Origin: an uncultured Anaerotruncus sp. | GTDB taxonomy: Bacteria > Bacillota_A > Clostridia > Oscillospirales > CAG-272 | Reading direction: 5' to 3' | NCBI GenBank assembly: GCA_958414155.1 | Contig: CATYWI010000035.1 | Location: 1-8,223, forward strand | DNA length: 8,223 nt | Shown here: positions 1-5,742 of the stretch, piece by piece | Layout of the letters: each line of letters starts with the position of its first letter | How positions within the stretch are numbered: the first letter of the stretch is position 1 | The notes under the pieces: generated by a model | Seen by the model: the letters and a program-made list of their open reading frames with translations, nothing else | What the model was told of the DNA's origin: nothing | Databases searched by the model: none | Program-made: the position numbers and the translations under genes

Positions 1-24
1 ATATTCGATCTCAAACAGCTTCAA
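1..24 (-). CDS. 5' end of a divergent gene, TTG start (partial, unknown product)
   Basis: Read on the minus strand, an AAGGAG ribosome site (plus-strand 29-34) is followed after four bases by a TTG at 24-22. This opens a frame that runs off the window edge and reads MKLFEIEY (with TTG as Met). The nearby ATG at 28-26 is in another frame, lies too close to the ribosome site and stops after five codons. A good promoter lies just upstream at 53-81. Eight codons are too few to suggest a function. The start is inferred from spacing only. Confidence 0.35.
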
Positions 25-52
25 ACATCTCCTTACGATCAGTCTCATTAAT

Positions 53-81
53 ATTATATGTGATAAAACACATATTGTAAA
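53..81 (-). promoter_or_regulatory. sigma-A promoter of the divergent minus-strand gene
   Basis: On the minus strand a TTTACA -35 hexamer (76-81) and a perfect TATAAT -10 hexamer (53-58) are separated by exactly 17 bases. Transcription would start near position 46, giving a leader of about 20 bases before the AAGGAG site at 29-34. This arrangement is the main support for a divergent gene at the left edge. Confidence 0.6.
56..75. promoter_or_regulatory. candidate operator: perfect inverted repeat inside a promoter spacer
   Basis: ATATGTG (56-62) and CACATAT (69-75) form a perfect 7-base inverted repeat around ATAAAA. It fills the spacer and touches the -10 of the minus-strand promoter, so a bound dimeric regulator would block polymerase. 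The TGTG-N6-CACA layout resembles CRP/FNR-type sites, but its spacing is two bases shorter than the classic TGTG-N8-CACA. The regulator is unknown. It is more than 110 bases from the rightward promoter, so a direct effect there is less likely. Confidence 0.45.
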
Positions 82-194
82 TGGCTTTTCTCAATTTTTT
101 GACTTTCCTCCTTTGTTTTTATATGATGTGGGAGAAAAAACGCTTTATACTTCCGGAAGACGCAAAAAAATTTTATTTTTTTTGCATTTACCTC

Positions 195-223
195 TTGACA
201 ACGCTATGATACTGTGCTATCAT
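195..223 (+). promoter_or_regulatory. strong sigma-A promoter for the amino acid ABC importer operon
   Basis: A perfect TTGACA (195-200) lies 17 bases upstream of TATCAT (218-223). The -10 hexamer is preceded by TG at 215-216, one base before it (extended -10). A-tract and T-tract DNA at 162-183 lies just upstream and could act as an UP element. Transcription would start near 230, giving a leader of about 98 bases before the binding-protein start. A 10-base palindrome, CTTCCGGAAG (150-159), lies farther upstream and has no assigned role. Confidence 0.8.
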
Positions 224-300
224 ATTACCATACTAAAGTGCTTCGCGACATAAACCGCCCCCAAGCACTCCGAAAACAGATATTTATACCGCGGCAGGAC

Positions 301-323
301 CTCCGCGCGCGGAGAAAAGAGGA
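301..323 (+). promoter_or_regulatory. GC palindrome abutting the ribosome binding site of the binding-protein gene
   Basis: CTCCGCGCGCGGAG (301-314) is a perfect 14-base palindrome that can fold as a 5-bp stem with a CGCG loop. An AGAGGA ribosome site follows at 318-323, four bases before ATG 328. The hairpin would hide the GGAG at 311-314 but leave AGAGGA free. CCGCG at 289-293 could pair alternatively with CGCGG at 308-312. It may tune translation, but no riboswitch class is recognisable. Confidence 0.4.
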
Positions 324-327
324 AAAA

Positions 328-1134
328 ATGAAAAAATTCAAGGTAACAAAAATACTTGCGGCAGTGCTCGCCGCCATGATGCTTATGCTTAGCATCGCTC
401 TTGTGGGCTGCTCGGATGATTCGGACGATCTTGCGTACATAAAGAAAAACGGCAAGCTCGTTATAGGTATCACCGATTACCCTCCCATGGATTACAAGGA
501 AGGCGGCTCGGACGAATGGATAGGCTTTGACGCAGATATGGCAAAGGCATTTGCCAAGAGCCTCGGTGTTGAAGCCGAGTTCATAGTCGTTGACTGGGAC
601 TACAAGATCGGCGCACTCAATGGCAAGACCATCGACTGCGTATGGAACGGAATGACCCTCACCGATGAGGTAGCCGAGGGCATGGGCGTTTCCGACAAAT
701 ACTGCAAGAACGCGCAGGTAGTCATACTCCCCGCCGATAAGGTGGATTCCTACAAGACCGCCGAAAGCCTCAAGTCGCTCAACTTTGCCGTTGAAGCCGG
801 CTCGGCAGGCAAGGATCAGCTTGACGCACTCGGCTGCAAATACACCGAGGTGGGCGATCAGACCAAAGCCGTTATGGAGGTAGCCGCGGGGACCGCCGAT
901 GCCGCCGTGGTCGATCTTCTGCTTGCCGGCAACCTCGTGGGCGAGGGCACCTCATACTCCAAGCTCGCCATCGGTATAAAGCTGAACGATGAGGAATTCT
1001 TCGTGGTCGGCTTCCGTAAAGGCTCGGCTCTGGTAGAAAAGTTCAACGAATTCTGGAAAAAAGCCTCTGCCGACGGTTCGCTTGAAGCGACCGCAGAAAA
1101 ATACGGCGTACAGGAAGCAATAATCAAAAAATAA
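328..1134 (+). CDS. polar amino acid ABC importer, substrate-binding lipoprotein (SBP_bac_3 family)
   Basis: This 268-residue extracellular binding protein would capture an amino acid and deliver it to the permease and ATPase encoded downstream. The start is ATG 328, four bases after AGAGGA. The same frame is open upstream to a GTG at 214, but that lies inside the promoter. The N-terminus has Lys residues, a hydrophobic stretch (residues 9-26) and a lipobox L-V-G-C with Cys28, so a lipid-anchored surface protein is expected. The family opening GKLVIGITDYPPMDY is at 42-56, and GFDADMAKAFAKSLGV follows at 66-81. WNGMTLTDE (106-114) leads into the ligand loop. Family members such as HisJ carry a carboxylate-binding Arg there, but this protein has Val115. 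The ammonium-contacting Asp is present as Asp196. The family is certain; the ligand cannot be named. Confidence 0.93.
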   Translation: MKKFKVTKILAAVLAAMMLMLSIALVGCSDDSDDLAYIKKNGKLVIGITDYPPMDYKEGGSDEWIGFDADMAKAFAKSLGVEAEFIVVDWDYKIGALNGKTIDCVWNGMTLTDEVAEGMGVSDKYCKNAQVVILPADKVDSYKTAESLKSLNFAVEAGSAGKDQLDALGCKYTEVGDQTKAVMEVAAGTADAAVVDLLLAGNLVGEGTSYSKLAIGIKLNDEEFFVVGFRKGSALVEKFNEFWKKASADGSLEATAEKYGVQEAIIKK

Positions 1135-1145
1135 ATGACTGATAA

Positions 1146-1211
1146 CTGAAGACCGGGACTGCCGGGGAGGCTCGCACCTCCGAGAATTTACGCAGTCCCC
1201 GGTCTCGTCAG
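1146..1211 (+). repeat. branched intercistronic inverted repeat between binding-protein and permease genes
   Basis: AGACCGGGACTGC (1150-1162) pairs with GCAGTCCCCGGTCT (1192-1205) along 13 bp with one bulged C. CTGA (1146-1149) and TCAG (1208-1211) extend the base. Inside the loop a second hairpin forms from GGAGG (1166-1170) and CCTCC (1177-1181). No T-run follows, and the permease ribosome site AAGGA (1219-1223) lies just beyond, so this is not a simple terminator. In known importer operons such structures protect the upstream message from 3' decay, so the binding protein is made in excess. That role is inferred here. Confidence 0.7.
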
Positions 1212-1228
1212 TCCGGATAAGGATAAAA

Positions 1229-1888
1229 ATGCCAACACAGGTTTTTGCCTCGCTTGCCGACGGCTTTATAAAAACACTCGAAATATTCTTTCTCACCCTT
1301 GCGGGCGCGCTCCCGCTGGGGCTTTTGATCGCCTTCGGCTCGATGAGCCGCCTGCGCCCGCTGCGCGCCGTTGTCAAATTCATTGTCTGGATCGTGCGCG
1401 GCACGCCGCTCATGCTGCAGCTCATCGTCATCTACTACGGTCCGGGGCTGTTTCTCGGCAATAACATATGGGGAACCGGCACTCCGGGGCGCTTCGTTGC
1501 GGTGCTTGCGGCGTTTATATTCAATTACGCCTGCTATTTTTCCGAAATATACCGCGGAGGGATCGAAAGCATTCCCGCAGGTCAGTACGAGGCTGGGCAG
1601 GTGCTGGGACTTACGCGCCGCCAGATCTTTTTCAAGATCGTACTTTTACAGGTGATAAAACGGATAATCCCGCCGATGAGCAACGAGGTCATCACGCTCG
1701 TCAAGGATACGTCTCTTGCGCGGGTGATATCTGTCTACGAGCTGATATGGGCGGGAGAGGCATTTATAAAATCAAAGGGAATACTCTGGCCGCTGCTTAT
1801 GACAGGTCTTTTTTACCTTGTATTTTCCGGACTGCTTACCCTGCTCTTCGGCAGGATCGAAAAAAAGCTGTCCTGTTTCCGTTCGTGA
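1229..1888 (+). CDS. polar amino acid ABC importer, permease subunit (HisM/GlnP family)
   Basis: This 219-residue inner-membrane subunit forms the channel of the importer, probably as a homodimer because no second permease gene is present. Hydrophobic segments cover about 17-37, 48-70, 88-105, 130-150 and 185-207. The family motif RGTP is at 57-60. The cytoplasmic EAA coupling loop, which docks on the ATPase, runs from about 116 to 141 (IPAGQYEAGQVLG...). The usual LPQ that closes this loop is LLQ here (Leu140 in place of Pro). A typical IIPP follows at 146-149. The protein ends GRIEKKLSCFRS, as usual for the family, and the length is normal. AAGGA (1219-1223) precedes ATG by five bases. The ATPase gene starts ten bases after the stop codon. 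Confidence 0.93.
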   Translation: MPTQVFASLADGFIKTLEIFFLTLAGALPLGLLIAFGSMSRLRPLRAVVKFIVWIVRGTPLMLQLIVIYYGPGLFLGNNIWGTGTPGRFVAVLAAFIFNYACYFSEIYRGGIESIPAGQYEAGQVLGLTRRQIFFKIVLLQVIKRIIPPMSNEVITLVKDTSLARVISVYELIWAGEAFIKSKGILWPLLMTGLFYLVFSGLLTLLFGRIEKKLSCFRS

Positions 1889-1897
1889 GGTGCAAAA

Positions 1898-2653
1898 ATG
1901 GCAATACTTGAAGTTAAGGATCTCAGAAAACGCTTCGGGAAGACCGAGGTGCTCAAGGGCGTGTCGTTTGACCTTGAGGCGGGCGAGGTGCTGTCTGTCA
2001 TCGGCTCGTCGGGAAGCGGAAAAACCACGCTCCTGCGCTGCCTCAACTCGCTTGAATTTGCCGACAGCGGCACAATATCCGTAGGCGGCGAGGTAATGTT
2101 TGACGGCGGAAACGAAAAAAGCACCGTCGGCGAAGCGGAGCTGCGCCGACGCAGACTGCACTTCGGGCTGGTGTTTCAGTCGTTCAATCTTTTCCCGCAA
2201 TATACGGCGCTTGAAAACGTTATGCTGGCTCCGGGGCTGACCCGCCGCGCGACGCCGGACGAAAACCGCCGCCGCGCCGAGGCTTTGCTTGCCGACGTGG
2301 GACTTGCGGGCAAACTGAACAACTACCCCTGCGAGCTTTCGGGCGGTCAGCAGCAGCGCGTTGCCATTGCGCGCGCGCTTGCGATGGATCCCGAAATACT
2401 TTGCTTTGACGAGCCGACCTCGGCACTCGATCCCGAGCTGACGGGCGAGGTGCTGCGCGTGATACAAGCGCTTGCCGAGCGGAAGATGACGATGATCGTA
2501 GTCACGCACGAGATGAGCTTTGCGCGGGACGTCTCAGACCGCGTGCTTTTTATGGACGAGGGCGTGATAGCCGAGGAGGGCGAGCCACACGCAATGTTTG
2601 CCGCCCCCAAGACCGAACGCCTGCGCACATTCCTCAGCGCGTACAACAAATAA
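1898..2653 (+). CDS. polar amino acid ABC importer, ATP-binding subunit (GlnQ/HisP family)
   Basis: This 251-residue cytoplasmic ATPase would drive uptake by the preceding permease. All expected motifs are intact: Walker A GSSGSGKT (36-43), Q-loop Gln94 in VFQSFNLFP, signature LSGGQQQR (147-154), Walker B ILCFDEP (167-173) with catalytic Glu172, D-loop SALD (175-178) and switch His204 in [14 protein letters not shown] together with the short length places it in the polar amino acid group. GAGGTG (1887-1892) overlaps the permease TGA (1886-1888) and lies five bases before ATG, so translation is probably coupled. It is the last gene of the operon and is followed by a hairpin array and terminators. 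The substrate is unknown. Confidence 0.95.
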   Translation: MAILEVKDLRKRFGKTEVLKGVSFDLEAGEVLSVIGSSGSGKTTLLRCLNSLEFADSGTISVGGEVMFDGGNEKSTVGEAELRRRRLHFGLVFQSFNLFPQYTALENVMLAPGLTRRATPDENRRRAEALLADVGLAGKLNNYPCELSGGQQQRVAIARALAMDPEILCFDEPTSALDPELTGEVLRVIQALAERKMTMIVVTHEMSFARDVSDRVLFMDEGVIAEEGEPHAMFAAPKTERLRTFLSAYNK

Positions 2654-2654
2654 G

Positions 2655-2848
2655 TATTTTGCAAAGCAAAATATATCCATACGGCGCCAGCCGTATATCA
2701 TTAAAATAACTTTGACCAAGCCGCCGCAGGCGGCTTGGTGAGGCGGGGTAACAGAACCTCGAAATTTTATCAAACTAAATCCCCCGCCGTATTTCATATC
2801 TCGTAAGCGATATATCATTAAAAATGATATCCGTTCCGTACGGAACGG
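2655..2848. repeat. intergenic array of small hairpins (possible interspersed repeat element)
   Basis: About 195 bases between the ATPase gene and the terminators are packed with inverted repeats. They are TATTTTGC/GCAAAATA (2655-2673, AAA loop), ATACGGC/GCCGTAT (2679-2696, GCCA loop), an 11-bp stem ACCAAGCCGCC/GGCGGCTTGGT (2715-2739, GCA loop), ATATCTCG/CGATATAT with one mismatch (2796-2815), ATATCATT/AATGATAT (2812-2830, AAA loop, sharing bases with the previous one) and an 18-base palindrome CCGTTCCGTACGGAACGG (2831-2848). A longer-range pair GGCGGGG (2742-2748)/CCCCGCC (2782-2788) closes a 33-base loop. ATATCATTAAAA occurs twice, near 2695 and 2812. No reading frame or T-run is present. 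The composite layout suggests a mobile or interspersed noncoding element. Confidence 0.75.
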
Positions 2849-2865
2849 CGACAAAATAAAAACTT

Positions 2866-2909
2866 GGGATGTTAAAAAACTCAGATCGGTTTTTTAGCAT
2901 CCCGTTTTT
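2866..2909. terminator. bidirectional intrinsic terminator between convergent operons
   Basis: GGGATGTTAAAAAAC (2866-2880) pairs with GTTTTTTAGCATCCC (2889-2903) over 15 positions, with one T-G wobble and an eight-base loop. On the plus strand GTTTTTC follows, ending importer transcripts. On the minus strand the stem (one A-C mismatch) is followed by AAGTTTTTATTTTG (plus-strand 2852-2865), ending ilvE transcripts. Confidence 0.85.
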
Positions 2910-2912
2910 CCT

Positions 2913-2941
2913 ATGCCGGGCAGGACCCCGGCATTTTTATT
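2913..2941 (+). terminator. second intrinsic terminator, plus strand, next to the ilvE stop
   Basis: ATGCCGGG (2913-2920) and CCCGGCAT (2927-2934) form a perfect 8-bp GC-rich stem with a six-base CAGGAC loop. TTTTATTTTATTT follows immediately, running into the end of ilvE. It backs up the preceding terminator for rightward transcripts. Read leftward the stem directly follows the ilvE stop codon, but no T-run comes after it. Confidence 0.75.
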
Positions 2942-3982
2942 TTATTTGCACACTTCCGTCAGCCAACCATCCGGCGCAGGGACCGTGCCCATCTGTATGC
3001 CGCGGATGGTATTGTAGAGCCGTTCGGTCACACTGCCCATCTTCTCCATGCCGGAGGGCAAATAGACCTCCCTGCCGTGATCGGAGATCATTCCGACCGG
3101 TGAGATGACCGCCGCCGTGCCGCAAAGACCGCACTCGGCAAATTCCGTAATCTCGGACAGCGCCACAGGGCGCTCCTCCACCTTCATGCCCAGCATATGC
3201 TCAGCTACATAAAGCAGCGAGCGGCGGGTGATTGAGGGCAGGATGGAATCCGACTTCGGCGTGACGAGAGTCCCATCCTTTTTTATAAATATAAGATTCG
3301 CGCCGCCTGTTTCCTCGATATATGTCCGCGTAGCGGGGTCAAGATAAACATTTTCGTCAAAGCCCTGCTCGTGCGCGTCAACTATCTGATAAAGGCTCAT
3401 CGCGTAGTTGAGTCCTGCCTTGATATGCCCGGTACCGTGCGGCGCGGCGCGGTCGTAATCGCTCACACGCAGACGTATGGGGCGTGCGCCGCCCTTGAAG
3501 TACGGTCCCACCGGGGTGGCAAAAATGCGGAACTCAAAATCAAGCGCCGGCTTTACGCCTACGACCGGCGTTGTGCCGAACATGAACGGGCGCAGATAAA
3601 GCGAGGCGCCCGTGCCGTACGGCGGCACGTATGCTGCGTTTGCAGCCACTACCTTTTTTATTGCCTCAATGAACCTCTCCTCCGGGAACACCGGCATTTT
3701 CATACGGCGGCAGGAGTTTGCGAGACGCTCGGCATTCAGGTCGGGACGGAAGCAGACTATCCTGCCGTCCACCGTTTCGTAAGCCTTAAGCCCCTCAAAA
3801 ACCGTTTGCGCGTACTGAAGCACGCAGGCGCTCTCGCTCAGCGTGACATTTGCGTCCGTGCTGAGCGCGCCCTCGTCCCACGCGCCGTCATGCCAATGCG
3901 CCACAAAGCGCTGCTCGGTGGGAATATACCCGAATCCGATATTCGACCAATCTATATTTTTATGCTCGCGTTTATTTTCCAT
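2942..3982 (-). CDS. ilvE: branched-chain amino acid aminotransferase (PLP fold type IV)
   Basis: This 346-residue cytoplasmic enzyme would interconvert leucine, isoleucine and valine with their 2-oxo acids, using glutamate/2-oxoglutarate and pyridoxal phosphate. It belongs to the longer BCAT form: IDWSNIGFGYIPT (10-22), QYAQTVFEGLKAY (56-68), the LYLRPFMFGT segment (128-137), the PLP lysine Lys188 in GHIKAGLNYAMS, YLDPATRTYIEETGGANLIF (213-232) with cofactor-binding Glu, and GTAAVISPVG (288-297). Length matches the family. Start ATG 3982 is nine bases after an AAAGG site (plus-strand 3992-3996). An earlier overlapping ATG at 3990 is out of frame. The gene has its own promoter at 4025-4053 and converges with the importer operon. 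Cys284 and Cys287 form a CGLC motif next to the active-site GTA. No other ilv or leu genes lie in the window. Confidence 0.95.
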   Translation of the reverse strand: MENKREHKNIDWSNIGFGYIPTEQRFVAHWHDGAWDEGALSTDANVTLSESACVLQYAQTVFEGLKAYETVDGRIVCFRPDLNAERLANSCRRMKMPVFPEERFIEAIKKVVAANAAYVPPYGTGASLYLRPFMFGTTPVVGVKPALDFEFRIFATPVGPYFKGGARPIRLRVSDYDRAAPHGTGHIKAGLNYAMSLYQIVDAHEQGFDENVYLDPATRTYIEETGGANLIFIKKDGTLVTPKSDSILPSITRRSLLYVAEHMLGMKVEERPVALSEITEFAECGLCGTAAVISPVGMISDHGREVYLPSGMEKMGSVTERLYNTIRGIQMGTVPAPDGWLTEVCK

Positions 3983-4024
3983 AATAACATGCCTTTCAGA
4001 TAGAGCCTTATTTCAACGAATGAT

Positions 4025-4053
4025 ATTTTACCACCGTTTTGGGCATTTGTCAA
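4025..4053 (-). promoter_or_regulatory. sigma-A promoter of ilvE with extended -10
   Basis: On the minus strand TTGACA (plus-strand 4048-4053) is followed after 17 bases by TAAAAT (4025-4030), and TGG directly precedes the -10. A start near 4018 gives a leader of about 36 bases, too short for a T-box or riboswitch. ilvE is therefore transcribed independently of the sulfatase operon upstream of it. Confidence 0.8.
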
Positions 4054-4061
4054 TATTAAAA

Positions 4062-4140
4062 TTGCAAAAATTGCGGGATATATCGCGTTTTCACTTTGTA
4101 TATTCCGTTGTGTTGCAATATTTGATATCAAAAGTTGCAA
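4062..4140. promoter_or_regulatory. candidate regulator sites upstream of ilvE
   Basis: Just upstream of the ilvE -35 are three identical TTGCAA boxes at 4062-4067, 4113-4118 and 4135-4140. Their starts are 51 and 22 bases apart, close to five and two helical turns. Between the last two is a perfect 12-base palindrome, TTTGATATCAAA (4121-4132). A further palindrome built on GATATATC, with flanking CG pairs (4074-4087), sits about 20 bases above the -35. The layout suits a regulator that wraps or loops DNA, possibly an Lrp-type protein, but this is inference. The region has no plausible gene. Confidence 0.4.
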
Positions 4141-4188
4141 AATCGCGGATGATATTTTCGCAGTGCGGACTGCCGGCATCAACACGGG

Positions 4189-4225
4189 CGGCGCCGGGAG
4201 AGGTCAAAAAACCTTCCCGACGCCG
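4189..4225 (-). terminator. hairpin at the 3' end of the sulfatase operon
   Basis: Seven bases past the sulfatase stop codon, minus-strand CGGCGTCGGGAAGGT pairs with ACCTCTCCCGGCGCCG. The stem is about 15 bp with one G-U wobble and one bulge, and the loop is TTTTTG. No T-run follows on the minus strand, so it may protect the 3' end or act with Rho rather than as a canonical intrinsic terminator. A smaller perfect hairpin GCAGT-GCGG-ACTGC (4160-4173) lies beyond it. Confidence 0.5.
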
Positions 4226-4231
4226 TATTTA

Positions 4232-5731
4232 TTATTTTTTCAGTTCGGTCCCCCAGCTGCCGACCTGCGCGCTCATTGACGCGCCCTTCGGTCCCGGAAC
4301 ACCATGCAGCGCCGCGTCCTCATAACGCCGCCACTGCTCCCAATAAAGCCTGCCGAACTCGTTTTTCTCGTCCTCCCACTCATCGCGGAGGCGGAAAAGC
4401 TCCCGGCGCAGCTCTGCCGTTATCCCGTCATAGCCCGGCGCGTCAAACAGATTGTCGCGCTCCCAAGGATCGGCTTCAAGATCAAAAAGCTGTGTGAGCT
4501 TAAGGTTTTCGCTGCGGTATTCGATGAGCTTATACTTCCCCTCTATCACGCCGCGTATGCGTGCCTGGAACGCCAGATACAGCGAATCGCGCGGCGCCTT
4601 GCCGTCACCGCGGATGACGCCGGCAAAGCTTTTGCCGTCCACCGATGCGGGAACGGGGATATCCAACAGCTCGCAAAGCGTGGGAAATATATCGAGCAGG
4701 TAAACATAGCTCTCATCCACGCGTCCCGCGGGTATGCCGGGACCCGAGATGAGGAGCGGAACGCACACGCTGTGCTCGTACACATTCTGCTTGCCCATAA
4801 GCCCGTGCTGACCTATCGCCAGACCGTTGTCGCCGCACATCACGATCACGGTATCGTCAAGCATACCGCGTTCGCGCAGTGCGTCAAGCACCCTGCCTAT
4901 GCAATCGTCAAGGTGACTTATCATTGCGTAATAATCGGCAATATGCTGTTTTATCCTTTCGGGGCGGCGCGGATATACCTCGGTATTCTCGTCGCGGCCC
5001 TTTGCCGCCCAGCCGAAGGACACCGCAGGCATTGCGGCATAGTTCGGCGGCAGTGAGATCTTTTCGGGATCGTACATATTGCGGTATTTTTCCGGCATGG
5101 TGCGCGGATCGTGAGGAGCCAGGAAGGAAAGATACATGAAAAACGGCGCGTCGTCGTTATAGCCGCGTATGTAGTCCGCCGCCGCGTCGGCAAACAGCTC
5201 GCTGGAATGCACGCCTGCATTGATCTTTTCCGCCCTCACCTTGACCGGCGTCTCATTTGCCGTAAAGTTGGGTGTAAAATCTATCTCGTGCGTATATTTT
5301 CCGTCCGCGTGATAATCGTTGACGGGAACATTCCAGTGATCCCACATGCCGCCGAAAAACACATCGGCTCCGCCGTCAAAGCTGCGCACGTAACTGCCGA
5401 CTCCGTTGTGCCATTTGCCTATCCCCACCGAATGATATCCGGCGCGGAGAAAGCTCTCGCCCATGGTGGTGTCGAATTCGGGGATATTCTTGCCGCAGTC
5501 CTCAAGATGGAAAAGCGTCCTGCCGGAATTGAGCATTGCACGGCTCGGCATGCAGACCGCCGAGGCGGTACCGCCCGGAATGTGCGCCCGCGTGAACGCC
5601 ATTCCGCGGCGCACGAGCGCATCGAGATTCGGCGTGCTTATCTCATCGTTACCGAGCGCATGGATCGTACCGTAGCGCTGATCGTCGGTAAGCAGAAAAA
5701 GTACGTTCGGACGTTTTTTTGCCTCGCTCAT
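4232..5731 (-). CDS. type I sulfatase, Cys-type, no signal peptide
   Basis: This 499-residue enzyme of the alkaline phosphatase superfamily would hydrolyse a sulfate ester. The start is ATG 5731, six bases after AGGAGG (plus-strand 5738-5743). An in-frame ATG at 5797 lies inside the preceding gene and adds unrelated residues. Active-site features are PNVLFLLTDDQR (8-19) with metal ligands Asp16 and Asp17, CMPSRAMLNSGR (60-71) in which Cys60 becomes formylglycine and Arg64 assists, GIGKWH (103-108) with Lys106, APHDPR (205-210) with His207, CGDNG (299-303) with Asp301 and Asn302, and GKQNVYEHS (313-321) with Lys314. In an anaerobe Cys60 would be converted by an anSME-type radical SAM enzyme, not encoded here. 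No export signal is visible, so it should act in the cytoplasm. The substrate is unknown; a related phosphonate or phosphodiester hydrolase cannot be excluded. Confidence 0.9.
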   Translation of the reverse strand: MSEAKKRPNVLFLLTDDQRYGTIHALGNDEISTPNLDALVRRGMAFTRAHIPGGTASAVCMPSRAMLNSGRTLFHLEDCGKNIPEFDTTMGESFLRAGYHSVGIGKWHNGVGSYVRSFDGGADVFFGGMWDHWNVPVNDYHADGKYTHEIDFTPNFTANETPVKVRAEKINAGVHSSELFADAAADYIRGYNDDAPFFMYLSFLAPHDPRTMPEKYRNMYDPEKISLPPNYAAMPAVSFGWAAKGRDENTEVYPRRPERIKQHIADYYAMISHLDDCIGRVLDALRERGMLDDTVIVMCGDNGLAIGQHGLMGKQNVYEHSVCVPLLISGPGIPAGRVDESYVYLLDIFPTLCELLDIPVPASVDGKSFAGVIRGDGKAPRDSLYLAFQARIRGVIEGKYKLIEYRSENLKLTQLFDLEADPWERDNLFDAPGYDGITAELRRELFRLRDEWEDEKNEFGRLYWEQWRRYEDAALHGVPGPKGASMSAQVGSWGTELKK

Positions 5732-5742
5732 CGGGCGCCTCC

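Noticed and set aside
162..185. Terminator from GCAAAAAAA/TTTTTTTGC
   Set aside because: The stem is almost all A-T and no operon ends there. It fits AT-rich upstream promoter DNA better.
281..314. T-box leader suggested by ACCGCGG upstream of an amino acid importer
   Set aside because: Only part of the T-box sequence matches, the leader is only about 98 bases, and there is no Stem I or terminator/antiterminator pair.
214..327. Upstream extension of the binding-protein gene from GTG 214
   Set aside because: It would begin inside the -10 region of the promoter, has no ribosome site and places about 38 charged residues before a normal lipoprotein signal.
1772..2509. Long minus-strand open frame opposite the ATPase gene
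   Set aside because: It is antisense to a gene with all ABC motifs, has no ribosome site and shows a low-complexity Arg/Ala/His-rich composition.
2655..2848. CRISPR array
   Set aside because: The inverted repeats differ from each other, and there are no regularly spaced identical direct repeats or cas genes.
3371..4003. Plus-strand open frame opposite ilvE
   Set aside because: It is antisense to a well-conserved aminotransferase and has no family motif. It is a composition effect of GC-rich codons.
3952..4185. Minus-strand 77-codon frame across the ilvE upstream region
   Set aside because: It runs through the ilvE promoter and start codon, has no ribosome site and no recognisable domain.
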